A DNA stretch of 64,000 nucleotides from Penicillus capitatus (lineage: Eukaryota; Chlorophyta). The DNA is taken from NCBI GenBank assembly GCA_965649825.1, contig OZ287696.1:868001-932000 (forward strand), given 5' to 3'. The position numbers and the translations under genes were made by a program. Positions 22,642 through 33,617 of this stretch are shown here, one piece after another (within the stretch, counting starts at the first letter, position 1; each line of letters begins with the position of its first letter). The notes under the pieces were generated by a model, which was not told the DNA's origin, did not search any database, and saw only the letters and a list, made by a program, of their open reading frames with translations.

Positions 22642-23724
22642 TCATGATTGCTTTTGTTTCCAGGTCCATAGGCGTGTACGGATCATACGGGCTCTCCAGT
22701 ACAATCGTTCATAAAAATACATACCTCCTCCCTCATCCAGTCCCTTTGGAGACTTCTCCTGCCTCTCCCGTACGCGACGCTCACGGTCGGCTCGACGTTC
22801 CTTCTCTTCTCTCTCTGTATCTTCGGCATCTTCTGCGGCATCAAGTGCCACGGCGGCATGCGTCTGCTCAGAAAGAAATCACACAAAGTGGGCATTGCTG
22901 AAAAGAGTGACCTTAGACAGTGGATCTCTGAGTGCTGCCAGAACACCACCTTTGCTGAAGACAGTGGAATCGCCAGTAATATAGACGCGCTGCTCTTGAT
23001 CCGGCAGAGGAATGTCGACACCCAACACCTTCATGACGTATGTCCCCTGGCAAAACCACGAAACCTCTGATTCCAAACCATCACCCCATGTTGCCCACTT
23101 TTCGTTTTTTGGCGTCCAGGAAGACCAGACCATGTCGCTGTGTTCCGTGCACAGGGAAAATCATCTTGACTCGGCGTGCCTGCAATTGCGGCATCCATCC
23201 CTACAGTTTCGTGTCCATGACTGGCGATGGCAGACAGAGTGGTACGGTGAGTTTCAAGCCGCCGCCTGAGAGTACCATGGCTGTTGCCTCGCCGCTCATC
23301 AGTGGAGCACCCATGACTTCCAGGATCCCCGGATGCGTATTCAGTCTTAGCAATGCCAGACGATGGACGGCATCGGGGTTCACTCTGAACCTTCTATTCA
23401 GATAGACAGCAACGAGGGCCAACATCACCACGGTCAATCCCTGGAACATCACACATCCCATCGTTCCGTCAAGGCGCTAATGCAATTTCCGTGCGGTCTC
23501 TGCTGTGTGATGTTACCTCGTACCAAGGAGCCAAGTGTGATGTGCATCTGCGATGCCGTCTGGCTAAAACGACGCCACAAGGCGGAATGGATGGTCCAGA
23601 GACAGCTTCCAGATAGAATGAAAGCCAGCACCATGAGTGAGCGACCATGCCGTTGAGCAAAGGACTCAAATTGGAGTTTCGTGACCTGATGCAGCGACTT
23701 GGATTGCCTCAATCGATCGCCCAC
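22642..23724 (-). CDS. Tim21/Coa1-like inner-membrane protein (tentative)
   Basis: Minus-strand exons joined by a long-ish intron (23441-23523, 83 bp) and others give an N-terminal membrane helix (LTVVMLALVAVYL), then HPGILEVMGAPLMSGEATAMV and GGGLKL, resembling the Tim21/Coa1 fold (P-x-V-x-E-x-LG-x-P pattern). A later exon contains GTYVMKVLGVDIPLPDQE; the last exon, reached by an intron ending in TGAGCAG, is a charged Glu/Arg helix (EREEKERRADRERRVRERQ) ending at 22642. The middle joins (22990-23270) and the true ATG are unresolved. The protein is probably mitochondrial; the specific family is uncertain. Confidence 0.4.
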
Positions 23725-24189
23725 AGCTCGAATCTATCCCGACAGACTCAGATAGTGAACGACACCCATTCTTCCGATAGAGATCGAGATCTCACGCGGG
23801 CGAACAGGCCCTCGGCCGAAGATGCGATTCGCGATGGCATTGCTTTGGCAAAAGCTGTCGCGTTTGTCGAAACGGGACGATGAGAGACGAAGACGCCACT
23901 CCTTCGCCAGAGCTACGAACCGCCTATGGTGGATCACACTTTCTATCGATGCTCACCCGTGCACCAATAGACGTGTGAGACGCTGAGGTCATTCGACGCA
24001 AGAGATCGGCTGCGGCCCCTGCCGAAACGCCTGGCATCGTGACGCCGTGCATCAAACGAACAAAACGCATTGGTCTTCGCATTGGAAGCATTGCGAGTTA
24101 ATTGACACATTGCCGCCGCCTTTTGCGCGACCTGCTCACGTTCCCGTTTGATCTTGAAGAGCGTCCGTTTCGACGGGTGGTGACGAATC

Positions 24190-24885
24190 ATGTCAGACGG
24201 GTAAACGTTTCTGCGTCGCGAAATCCGTCAGACGAAGCCGTTCTTAGTGACGAGCCCGAATCATCTGTCCCCGCTGCTGGCGCAAGCGGCGAGGGAATGG
24301 ACATCAATCAAGCTGTACGGGAGGTGCTGAAGGTGTCCTTGGCACACGATGGTCTGAGACGTGGACTGAAAGAAGTGCTGAAGACTATCGAGTTTGGAGA
24401 GGCCCAGCTCTGTATCCTGGCACAGGTTCGACAGCATCATCACTATGCTGGATGATGACGATCGGCGAACAGGACAACAATCAACCGGATTACAAGAAAC
24501 TGATCGAGGCGTTGTGTGCCGAGAAGGATGTCAGTTTGATCTCTGTTGGCAGCGCTAAGCAGCTCGGCGAGATGGCGGGGGTAAGAAGTGTGAGAGAGAG
24601 TGAGATAGGAAGGATAATGAGGTGTGATGTGACAGTTGTGCAAGATTGATGCGGAGGGTAATGCAAGGAGAGTTGTCGCCTGCGGCTGCTGTGCCATCAA
24701 AGTAATCTCGCATTCTAGATGATGTGACACATTGTGTGCTCACTCGCGCTCGGCATGACAGAACTATGGCAAAGAATCTGAAGGACTGACGGTGCTGCAA
24801 GCCTACATCAACGTACCCATACATAGCATCATTCCAGCTGTCACATCATATCTTATATACATAGGGGGCTGGCGGCGAAGACTAG
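24190..24885 (+). CDS. RPS12: 40S ribosomal protein eS12
   Basis: Component of the small ribosomal subunit. Six exons with introns 24201-24247, 24426-24472, 24581-24635, 24702-24761 and 24813-24864 give 144 aa, the normal length. Recognisable stretches: MDINQAVREVLKVSLAHDGL, RGLKEVLKTIEFGEAQLCIL, YKKLIEALCAEKDVSLISV, KQLGEMAG, then LCKIDAEGNARRVVACGCC and NYGKESEGLTVLQAYIN. The first intron falls after only four codons (MSDG), as often in ribosomal protein genes. Introns 3 and 4 end in GTGACAG and ATGACAG. Five introns in a gene this small make it a good reference for splice signals in this genome. Confidence 0.95.
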
Positions 24886-25108
24886 AGAACAGTGTTGGGC
24901 GACGCAAAGAGTTATGGATACGCGCATACATTGTTTTAAAGCGAGTTTCATGATAAACAATGACGGACGGCTTTTTACGAGATCCGCTGTTTGAGTTCTG
25001 TCTCTGACATTTCATCGATCTTGATGAAGTCGACGGGGCTGTCCAGAAACGCGTCGATTCATCCGTTCCATTCCACGCGTCCGTCGTTTCGATCGATCGC
25101 ACCGCATC

Positions 25109-26416
25109 ATGGCGTCGAATTCCAGCGCAAGTCCACACAACATTCGCGCTGACGACTATCCTGACGGCGGCAAAGATTGTCTCCTGTTCTATTGCCGCGA
25201 AACCGAAAAGTTGGCGCACGACATCGCTAAAGCGAGTGAGAAAGTGGAATTGGGAGAGGTTCTGTGGAATCGCTTTGAAGACGGCTTTCCGAATCTCTTC
25301 ATCAAAAACGCTCTGACCATTCGCAATCGCCACGTCGGATTCTTGGCGTCCTTTCACTCAACCGAAGCGATCTTCGAACAAATCTCGTTGATCTACGCTT
25401 TGCCTCGCCTGTTTGTGAGCTCCTTCACTTTGGTGCTTCCCTTCTTTCCGACCGGCACGCACGAGAGAGTGAGAAATCCGTCATGTCAGAATGATGTGAC
25501 AGTTGTTGGCCTAAGATCGAATCCGAAGGAGAAGTGGCAACCGCGTTCACGCTCGCCCGTATCTTATCCAATATCCCTCTCTCGAGAGGAGGCCCAACAA
25601 GTCTCGTCACCTACGACATCCATGCCCTTCAGGTTTGGATGTATGTCTGGATGGATGGTATGCGATGTGTGGATTCAGGAACGGTTTTATTTTGGCGACG
25701 CCGTATTGCCCCTTTTCGAAAGCGGCATTCCTTTGCTCCTGAATGCACTGGCAGAACTGCCGGATGTTGCAGACGTGTGAATGCCCGCTTCTGTATACTA
25801 TGGACAGCGGAAGCCTCTGCAGGTGACGATCGCCTATCCAGATGACGGCTCATGGAAACGCTTTCACACATTCTTTCATCACTTCCCCGAAGTCATCTGC
25901 ACAAAGATCCGAGTCGACGGGAAAAAGATCGTGAAACTGAAGGCAAGGATACCAATGCGCATCTCCACTCCGAAACGGAAGACGATGTGACAGGAGGGAG
26001 AAGTATCGGGTCGTCATATAGTGATGGTCGATGATCTAGTCCAAACAGGAGGAACGCTGATCGAGTGCCATTCCGTCCTGGCCGACCACGGGGCCAAACA
26101 CGGTCAGACAATCAACCCCTTCATCTACGCCTATCCCTGATCGGCTGCTGGCTGTTTACAGTCAGTGCCTACGTGACCCACGGTGTCTTCCCAGATCACG
26201 CATACAAACGATTCCAGCCAGAAAACAACAGTTCCATCCTTGAACGCAGCCGTCTCTTGTGTGAAGGAGTGTTTGTCGGTAGATGATGCGTCGACTGGAT
26301 TTACGAACTTTTGGATGACGGATTCCTGTGCCATGACTGTTCGCTGTGTTCGGAATCGACCGCCCTTCAAGATCCTGTCGCTTGCCGATGCCATAGCGCA
26401 GACGTTGCAGATCTAG
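25109..26416 (+). CDS. PRS: ribose-phosphate pyrophosphokinase, plant class II type
   Basis: Makes phosphoribosyl pyrophosphate from ribose-5-phosphate and ATP. Six introns (25469-25515, 25633-25678, 25775-25822, 25943-25993, 26103-26161, 26231-26282) give 334 aa. The sequence follows plant PRS4-type enzymes closely: [47 protein letters not shown]-like region, [49 protein letters not shown] and the PRPP loop [14 protein letters not shown]. Class II enzymes are phosphate-independent and use ATP, dATP or other NTPs. Intron 4 has a GC donor (GCAAGG) and ends GATGTGACAG. Intron 1 contains TGATGTGACAG 14 bases before the inferred acceptor. Cytosolic location is likely; no transit peptide is seen. 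Confidence 0.95.
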
Positions 26417-26505
26417 TCTGTCACAAACGTGACGAACTCGTTTCGTATTGTACATACGCTCCAATTTACAATACATCTGCCAGACGTTCTGGCATCCACC
26501 CTCTG

Positions 26506-27704
26506 TTATCTTGCAGCCTTCGATTCAAATGCCATCGACCCTGGCTCGACCGATGTCTGCCTCAGCACAGTGTCCTGGTGCTCAGGCACCATCATTGTCT
26601 CGGCCACATCTTGGCCGTCCATGAGATCTTCTTGATCCACTTCCTTTGTTTTCTGTTCTTTTGCAGGGTGTTCTGAATCGCTGTCGTTTTGGAGAAGCTG
26701 CGAAACGTTGACGGTGCAGAGGGCGCGTTTCTTGACGTCTCCCAGAAATACACAGTGACCGTCCTCTTCTCGGACATTGATGGCGACGAGTTGTTGATGA
26801 AAGAGCCAAGGAGTGCCGCAGCTCACATCCAGCACGACCTCTCCCATCTTCAGACACACTTTCCCGCTCTTGTAGATCTGCAACTTTCCGATTTTTCCAT
26901 CCGGCAGATGTCGCTTCGCATCGCCATCTGTCAAACCCTCATCTCTCGTGTGTCGCCTGGCTAGGGGCAGACCAGACGGTAGCTGAAACAGAATGGCGCC
27001 AGGATTCGCTACAAACACCGTCTCCCCTGAGTACACGCAGCAAGCAAGGTATCGTACAGGTGTTATCTGCAAGGTCCAGATCGGCGGCGGTGGTCACGTC
27101 GTTGTCATCTGAGTCGACGTCCATCAGCCGCTCTTCTAAGTACTGTGGCAGAAGCTTGTGTGTATCTTCTGCCTCTTCGGATGGATCCATAGGGCGAATA
27201 GGAATGGTCGTTGGTCGAAAGGGATCTTCTGGAAACGGATCTTCTGTCTGTTCCTGCTTCTCCTCTTGCTTCGTCGACGGATCTGTCTGAAAGCCCGAAG
27301 CCGCCCAGGCGACCCGTCGAGCATCGTGGGGATAGACGGTTGTTTTCTGCCATAAAGACAGACATCTGCAGAAGGCAACCACATCGATACAGCAATCGCA
27401 CCACAGCGCCTCCAAAAGCAATGCTGGATTTCACATCGGTGTATCGCTGTCTGGGACGCGCCGACCCACGCTGCCATTTCGCTTCCGATCGCGCCGCCTC
27501 CACCAGTTCTTGAAACGCGGCCGATTTGTGCTGGTGCATGAGGCGAACGTCCAAATCTTCGCCCACTCATACAGCAGGTGATACTTCAGATGGTGGTTTG
27601 GGCTGAAGGTCTCTCTTGACGGTCCGTCGATGGCGCGTATTGACGATAGGCACCAGCTTTCGCGGTTTCTTAGGCTTTTTCGCATCACCTTCATTGTCGG
27701 TCAT
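26506..27704 (-). CDS. RPC4: RNA polymerase III subunit RPC4 (POLR3D/Rpc53)
   Basis: Pol III-specific subunit of the TFIIF-like RPC4/RPC5 dimer, used in initiation and termination. The start MTDNEGDAKKPKKPRK lies at 27702-27704; an in-frame ATG at 27756-27758 would lengthen it. The N-terminal part is basic, the middle is acidic (PEDPFRPTTIPIRPMDPSEEAED). After intron 27067-27118 the conserved C-terminal domain follows: AILFQLPSGLP, GKIGKLQIYKSGKVCLKMGE, VVLDVSCGTPWLFHQQLVAI and CVFLGDVKKRALCTVNV, matching the RPC4 signature. The tail is longer than usual. One upstream join (27480-27590) is unresolved. It is divergent from the Tctex gene. Confidence 0.85.
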
Positions 27705-27782
27705 CACGCCGCAGCCAATCCGAACGAACGAACGAACCATTGCGCATGCCGTTGACATCTGTCTGACGTACGCGCGTTCGGG

Positions 27783-28169
27783 ATGCCATTAGATATCGAT
27801 CTCGTCGTCGCGACACGAGATTACGCACTGAGGCCCTCTTTACTTCAGAGATTTCGTCGTGATCGAGGGAAGGAGATCGTGAAGCGTATTCTCGACGATC
27901 GATTCCGAGAAGAAGTCGAGTATCGTGCCGATCATGTGTCGACCCTGACGCGCGACATTTCCGATGAGATTCGACGCGAAATCGCCTCCCAGTGGCCACG
28001 TTACAAATTCCTCGTCCAGACATGGATCGCCGAACGGCGTCAAGATATCGGACTCGCGATCGCAAGTCGTGCCATCTGGGATGTCGAGTGCGATGCTCTC
28101 TGTGATGTGACGTTTCGTCATTCGCATCTCCACGGCATCGTCGCCGTCTTTGCCATCTATCTCTATTAA
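27783..28169 (+). CDS. Tctex-type dynein light chain
   Basis: Single-exon 128-aa protein; the family acts as light chains of cytoplasmic/IFT or axonemal dyneins. Its closest pattern is TCTEX1D2/DYNLT2B: VKRILDDRFREEVEY, LTRDISDEIRREIAS, YKFLVQTWIAERRQDIGLAI and IWDVECDALCDVTF, ending in HGIVAVFAIYLY. The terminal hydrophobic strand is the conserved dimer edge. The presence of this gene implies that the organism keeps dynein and probably makes flagella. Only 42 bp separate its stop from the next gene's ATG on the same strand. Confidence 0.85.
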   Translation: MPLDIDLVVATRDYALRPSLLQRFRRDRGKEIVKRILDDRFREEVEYRADHVSTLTRDISDEIRREIASQWPRYKFLVQTWIAERRQDIGLAIASRAIWDVECDALCDVTFRHSHLHGIVAVFAIYLY

Positions 28170-28211
28170 AGCCCTTCTGTCTGAACAACGATTTGACTCG
28201 TTTCTCCCGCG

Positions 28212-30137
28212 ATGTCGTCTCTCGTCTACTTTCGTTTCAGTTCTTCGAAGGACTTTGACTACATCTCCTTCGAAGGCGACTTCATTTCAATTGGCGAACT
28301 GAAGTATCTCATTTCTAAGAAGACAGGCGTCTCGAAAGACAGAAGCACCGTTATCGAGTTGTTCGACAGTGGAACAGAAGAGGAGTACGTCGATACGAAC
28401 ACGATGATCGCCAAGAGCTCCTCTGTCGTTGCCAAGCGCAGTCCAGCCGTACGCCCACCACCCATTGCCGCCGCGAGCGTCAAAACCCCAACAGCCATTG
28501 CAACGACGGCGAAAGAACCATTAAAGAACGATGCAGCGGCAACAGTGGAAGAGAACTTGGACGAGGCATTGGGTCCAGGCGTTTTTGCTCCGGAGGCCAG
28601 AGAGGAAGCAGACGACGCGACGATTTCGCAGGTTGTGCGTAGATTTGGCGAAGTGTGGAGGACAGATTTGAATCTCCAGTCCTCTTCGTGGCGACGCGGA
28701 AGGGGACGAGAATTTGGTGGTCGAGGAAGACGAGGTGCTCTCCGTGTCGGGCGTTCCAATTTGCCGCCTCCGGGTTATGTTTGTCATCGGTGTAATACGC
28801 CAGGGCATTTCATAGAGGATTGTCCCACGAACGGCGATCCCGCTTTCGACTTTGTACGCGTGCGCTATCCAACAGGCATCCCATCCTCGATGCTCGAAAA
28901 AGATGAGGAGGGAGGTCTGATGCTGCCCGATGGCCAAAGAGCACGTTTGAAGCCCAATACTGAAAAATTTAAGCAAGAAATGGAAGGGGTTCCCAGTGGA
29001 GAACCGTCTGTGAAGAGATTGCCTGGACCCTCAGCTGGAGAGGCAATAATGGGAGAGCGTTTTGACGAGTTATCAAGTGTCTTAGCCAGAAACCCCTTGA
29101 CGACTTTGGCGCCTTTGATGATGCACGTGCTCCCCAATGGCAGGGATGACGATGTTCGTCGAGGGTTCTTTTGTGGACAGCCCTTCGATCGTCACACATT
29201 TCAGCAGTGCAGAGAAGAGCACGTGAGAGCAACGGTGTATGACAGTCATGTCACGCCGCCGCCGCCAAACTGGACACAGCCGCCGCCTCCCGGTCCACCC
29301 ACGTATGACAATGGTGGGCATTGGAGAGCGCCGCCGCCGAATGATTTTTATGGAGATCGGCACTGGACACAGAAGGGTAGTCATCATCCCTTTGTAGACT
29401 ATGGACCTCCAAGAAAACAGCCTTTTACGGAACCGCCGCCACCGCACTGGAATCCGCACGTGCGTGTTCCTTACTACGACGCTGGATTTCCACAGCCGCC
29501 ACCCTATGCAGCAGATCGATACGCTCCAGAACCGCCCGTGGCTTATCCCGCTCCAGCATCCGATGCTGGTCCATCTCTGCCTTCTAAAATTGTCCGTCCT
29601 CAGCCAAATCTGCCAGCAAAGGAGATGCTAACAGCATCCAACGAAAATGGTCGTCATTTTGTCGAAGACGAATCTAAGAAGGACTTGCCTTATGGATTTG
29701 AACGATCCATGCCAGAGATGTCGATCGACAAGCCAGAAGATAATGAAGAATACCGTCCCACTCGCAGTCGATCTCGATCTCCGCCAAATAAACCTCACAG
29801 AAGACGTTCTGAACACACAGATACGTCCGATCGCTCTCCATCGATCAAAAGGTCAAAAGCACATAGGCGAGATAAAGAGAGGAGCCATCATCATCGTAGA
29901 AAGAGAGACAAAGAACGGCGCGGCAGTCGAAGAGACGTGCAGGACAGATCCCCAGCTCTATCCGATCGAGAGGCAAAACGACAGAACTATCAGGTCCCGC
30001 CCACCTCCCATCCCTCTCCACAACCCCTCACCCACCCATCGTCTCTCCAGGATGATGGATTGGATCGTTGGGAACTTGAGAAGACAGGCTACGATGATGA
30101 AGAATTCATGGAGGTAGAGTTTCAAGACACAAGGTAG
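28212..30137 (+). CDS. DWNN-domain, zinc-knuckle protein (RBBP6/Mpe1-like)
   Basis: Homologues are subunits of the mRNA cleavage and polyadenylation factor. An intron-less frame of 641 aa. Residues 1-76 form the ubiquitin-like DWNN domain (SLVYFRFSSSKDFDYISFEG, SIGELKYLISKKTG, VIELFDSGTEEEY). A CCHC zinc knuckle CHRCNTPGHFIEDC follows near residue 195, with the family's PTNGDP downstream. The second half is Pro-rich and then Arg/Ser/Lys-rich (HRRSEHTDTSDRSPSIKRS), typical of RNA-processing factors. The RING finger usually found after the zinc knuckle in RBBP6 and Mpe1 is not visible: only scattered Cys remain (GFFCGQPFDRHTFQQC). Confidence 0.85.
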   Translation: MSSLVYFRFSSSKDFDYISFEGDFISIGELKYLISKKTGVSKDRSTVIELFDSGTEEEYVDTNTMIAKSSSVVAKRSPAVRPPPIAAASVKTPTAIATTAKEPLKNDAAATVEENLDEALGPGVFAPEAREEADDATISQVVRRFGEVWRTDLNLQSSSWRRGRGREFGGRGRRGALRVGRSNLPPPGYVCHRCNTPGHFIEDCPTNGDPAFDFVRVRYPTGIPSSMLEKDEEGGLMLPDGQRARLKPNTEKFKQEMEGVPSGEPSVKRLPGPSAGEAIMGERFDELSSVLARNPLTTLAPLMMHVLPNGRDDDVRRGFFCGQPFDRHTFQQCREEHVRATVYDSHVTPPPPNWTQPPPPGPPTYDNGGHWRAPPPNDFYGDRHWTQKGSHHPFVDYGPPRKQPFTEPPPPHWNPHVRVPYYDAGFPQPPPYAADRYAPEPPVAYPAPASDAGPSLPSKIVRPQPNLPAKEMLTASNENGRHFVEDESKKDLPYGFERSMPEMSIDKPEDNEEYRPTRSRSRSPPNKPHRRRSEHTDTSDRSPSIKRSKAHRRDKERSHHHRRKRDKERRGSRRDVQDRSPALSDREAKRQNYQVPPTSHPSPQPLTHPSSLQDDGLDRWELEKTGYDDEEFMEVEFQDTR

Positions 30138-30535
30138 CGCACCCTCCCTCTATCTCCATCCACTGACGGACAGACCTGTCCCTGTGGCGTTCCTTCAAGA
30201 CACAAACACCGAACGGAGAGACGCAAGAGTCGATATGAGAAGGAAAGAAGGTCCAGGTGTGGGAGTGATGTGTGAACTATTATCTTCGAGATCTAATAGT
30301 GATGAGATGAGATGTGTATCAGATTGTTACACTGTTTGCTGTTTTCTCTTTGGGTGATAAGCGCAAGCAAGATTATTGTAGAAGCGTCTAATCCAACACT
30401 TGCTAGTCGTGCGTGATTTTCTGGACACTGTTTCTGTCCTGCAGCCCTCGCTCCTCGACCCGTGCATATAGACAGAACGCTTTGCCTTCCATTTAATTCA
30501 CAGTTGTAAACCGGCCAGGGACAAGAAAGATGTGC
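30138..30535. other. convergent 3' flanks
   Basis: The sequence between the DWNN gene (plus) and Ku80 (minus) holds no open frame or RNA gene that I can support. It contains purine-rich GATGAGATGAGATG-type sequence near 30300 and is otherwise unremarkable. Confidence 0.6.
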
Positions 30536-32278
30536 TCAATCGTCTTTTTGCGTTTTGGGCTTCTTCGACAGATGCACGTAAGTATCCAGCATCCTCTGCA
30601 GTTTCTGAGAGCAGAGGCCGTTTTCATCAGGAAACACCAGGGCTTCGAGGTTCTCTTGTTTCAGATCTTCGAGAGATCTCTTGCCGAGAAAACCGTGGAA
30701 TCTGTGCAGGCGAGGATTGCCTGCCCTGTCTGACGGTATCCTGTCATCGCGATCGATCTCCATCTGAGTCTCCCCACGGACAATCTGATCCAGCGTCTCG
30801 ATCTGTTCATCGCTAGGAAGTAACTGTTCTTTGGAAGTGAAAGACGGAAATGTAAAATCTCGCACGTCTTCGAGAAACGGCGTTGCGTTCATCAGGAAAG
30901 CGTCCGGATGTCGATTGCGGTCCACAAAGGGAGACAACACTCCGAGGAATACGGAGGAGCCTTTTCGCAAGGCACACTGAACGATGGCCACTTTGTCCTG
31001 CTCCATAAATGCCCGGGCCAAAGCGGAGAGCGCCAGCTGAGAGGCTTCCTGCATCTCAGGCAGCACCATGAATGTATCTTTAAGGTAATGATGTCTCGGC
31101 ACTTGATCTCTCTTCACAAAGCCTTTCAGTCTCATGCCTTTTAGCGGCACATATGCCGATTGCTTTTCGACATCCAGAGGCAGCGGAACTGTCTGCACGC
31201 CATAGTTGTAGCCGCGAACGTGGTATTCAGGAGGAACGGGCTCAGATGGATCTTCGCGACGTTTGTGCTCCACTTCTCTCACCACCTGATGCGTTGCACT
31301 GGACGATTGCTTCCTGCATATGTCGAAGGTACTGTATGAGATCTGAAGGCTAGGTATGATCACACCTCATAGAATATGGACTCGGGCTCGGCATCCCTTC
31401 TCGGGCTGTCTTTTTGAAAACACGCACAGACAACTGCATCATATCGCCGATCTCCAAAGCGCCCCTACAGCCGCAGCCACGCCTGTCCTGCAACAACTGC
31501 TTCGTTTGATAGATGGCCGACCTGTACATCGTGATGCTGTTCACCGGTTTGACGGGAAAGAGAGCATAGAGTTCCATCTCCGACAAGACATTCCTCGTTG
31601 ACAGATCGCCTTTCGTCAGACCCAGGGTTTCTCGCACATTCCATCTCTTCCCTCTCGGCGAATCGGAACGGTAATCGATTGCGAATGCCTCCAGTCGAAT
31701 CTGGACATCCATCAATGCATCGTCCAACGCTGCCGAAAACTCTGGTCTGGCACGCACGGCCTGCACAGCACTCCGCGTCAGTCTCATCCCATTTCGTGAT
31801 CTCACACTTTCTTCAAGAAATCTGAAAAGATGAGAATGCGTTTCAGGTATCGAGAGGGATCTTCTGCCTTTGCCAATCGGCGTTTCATGCAGTCAATGGC
31901 CACCGTCAATGCATTGACATAGTCAGATTCACCCTCCTCTGCCTTGATCTTCTCGATGGCGTCGAGATAGGATCGATCTGGGACGTGGAGGCTCTTCAAC
32001 TGTGAGATGTGTCGATACTGTCCCAGTTTCTGCCGCGTCTGCATTTCTTTACTGACAGCGTTGTTGGTGGCATCCGAACCAAAGAGAATCAATGCGACTT
32101 CGTTGTTCGGTCGGAACATGATCTGAGAATTGACGAATGTCGTGAGAGACGACGACAGTGGTTTTAAATAGGCGGCCATCGACGAGGAGACGTCGATGAC
32201 GCAGACAACGAGCTCCTACACACACAATGTGCGCCGCGAAGACGCAAGAGATGCACCTACGGATATCCGATTCGCCAT
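30536..32278 (-). CDS. KU80: Ku80 (XRCC5) DNA end-binding protein
   Basis: With Ku70 it forms a ring on broken DNA ends for non-homologous end joining and telomere protection. Introns 32216-32260, 31761-31807 and 31314-31365 give 532 aa. The six-codon first exon (MANRIS) precedes a von Willebrand A domain starting ELVVCVIDVSSSM. The Ku core/bridge is seen as VLPEMQEASQLALSALARAF, KVAIVQCALRKGSSVFLGV and NATPFLEDVRDFTFPSF, equivalent to the Ku80 LPFMEDLR region. The protein is about 150-200 residues shorter than plant or human Ku80 and ends soon after the C-terminal arm, so the helical domain and the terminal DNA-PKcs-binding peptide appear absent. Confidence 0.85.
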
Positions 32279-32467
32279 CTCGCAACGATCGTCCAGTATC
32301 GCAGCACGAAGAGCGAAACAATCGGCAGGCAGTAGACGCACGTCCCCGTCTCCACAGGGAAGGTGTCCATCGCGTACGATCGATCTCCTTTTCCCCGTCT
32401 TCCGCGTGATGTGACCTGTGACGCGACGTGACCGATGAGCGTTGTGCGATTCAAAGGGAGGCGGAGA

Positions 32468-33584
32468 TTAAGTGCTCTTGTTTTTGACAAATTCAGGTTT
32501 CAGCTCATATTGTCCATTGTATGGACCGCTGTGATGAAGGTCAGCAATGTCATTCAGTACTTCCTTCAACCAGCTCGTGGGTTGCTTGGTGCGTTTCTGC
32601 CCAGGATCACACAATGAAGACCTGCCAGATGTTCATCACGACAAAAGAGTGACCTGCAAGGAAGTGAGTTTCCATCTTTCTTGCGTCTCGAACAGTTCAA
32701 ACAGCAATCTCTCGACGTCACTTCTGTCCAATCTCGACCGTTTGTCTCTCTTGCCCTTGTCTTGTGCATAGAGCTGATTCTATTCAGACAGAGCCAAGGA
32801 AGGATCAGAAAGTGTGATGGAGTGCGTGATCGGTGCGTGTACTTTGCGTTTTCGCATGCGCATCGAAGGGAGAAGGGTCATGCGATCTCGACCTGACTTG
32901 AAAGACAGTTCTTTCGTCGAAACGGCCTTGATCTTGCGTTTCTCTTCGGCATCTTTCTCCCGTGCCAAACGCATAACATTCTTGTCCAGTTCCATTTCAC
33001 CTGGCCCACTCACGCTCAAGCGTTGCGCCCTTTCTCTCTTGATGGTACCTGTCTCAGGATTGCGCTTCCTCAGCTGCACGTTGGTCTTCATTTGCAGCAC
33101 AGGGCCAGAAACGCCTGTAGGCAGATGTGATGCCATGCAGATGTCGTATCGATGAACTGACGGATCGATGTTGCTTGTGAATGGATAGACGGATCCGGTT
33201 CTTCAAAGACACGCATGTCGCCCACCGATACCGTTCCGTTGAAATCTTTGGGTAGATCCCTGGCGTACTCTCCTATACCAAACCCATGACGCTCATCCTC
33301 CCTTCCAATCGAACAAAGAACAGAGATATCTACCCTGGAGCTGCAGAGAGACAGCCGGCGTCTGTCACCCATAAAGGTTGTATTAAAACCTTCAAGAGAA
33401 TGAATGCGACAACGCACTTCGCCTCCTTGTATGGTGAGCTTAGCAAGCGTCGTGTCTTGTGCTTCTTTCCATCGTTCAATCACATACGAGGGCAGCTAAA
33501 GCGGTTGCTTAGCTGTTGAGAAGCTATTGGCGTTATTCTTGCCTGGACAACGAAGACGGGGTATTCGTCGCATTCGAGTCGCAT
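32468..33584 (-). CDS. GTF2F2: TFIIF beta subunit (RAP30)
   Basis: General factor that stabilises RNA polymerase II in the pre-initiation complex. Exon 1 (33543-33584) encodes [14 protein letters not shown]; a GC-AG intron (33496-33542) joins it to [20 protein letters not shown], matching the conserved WLVKVPKYLSQQW start of RAP30. The C-terminal winged helix is [20 protein letters not shown], then, after another intron, [20 protein letters not shown] and [10 protein letters not shown], very close to RAP30. Internal joins between about 32600 and 33150 are only partly resolved. Its ATG is 33 bp from the divergent thioredoxin ATG. Confidence 0.8.
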
Positions 33585-33617
33585 GACGCGTCGTTGTCAC
33601 GGATTGCGTTCGTCTGC

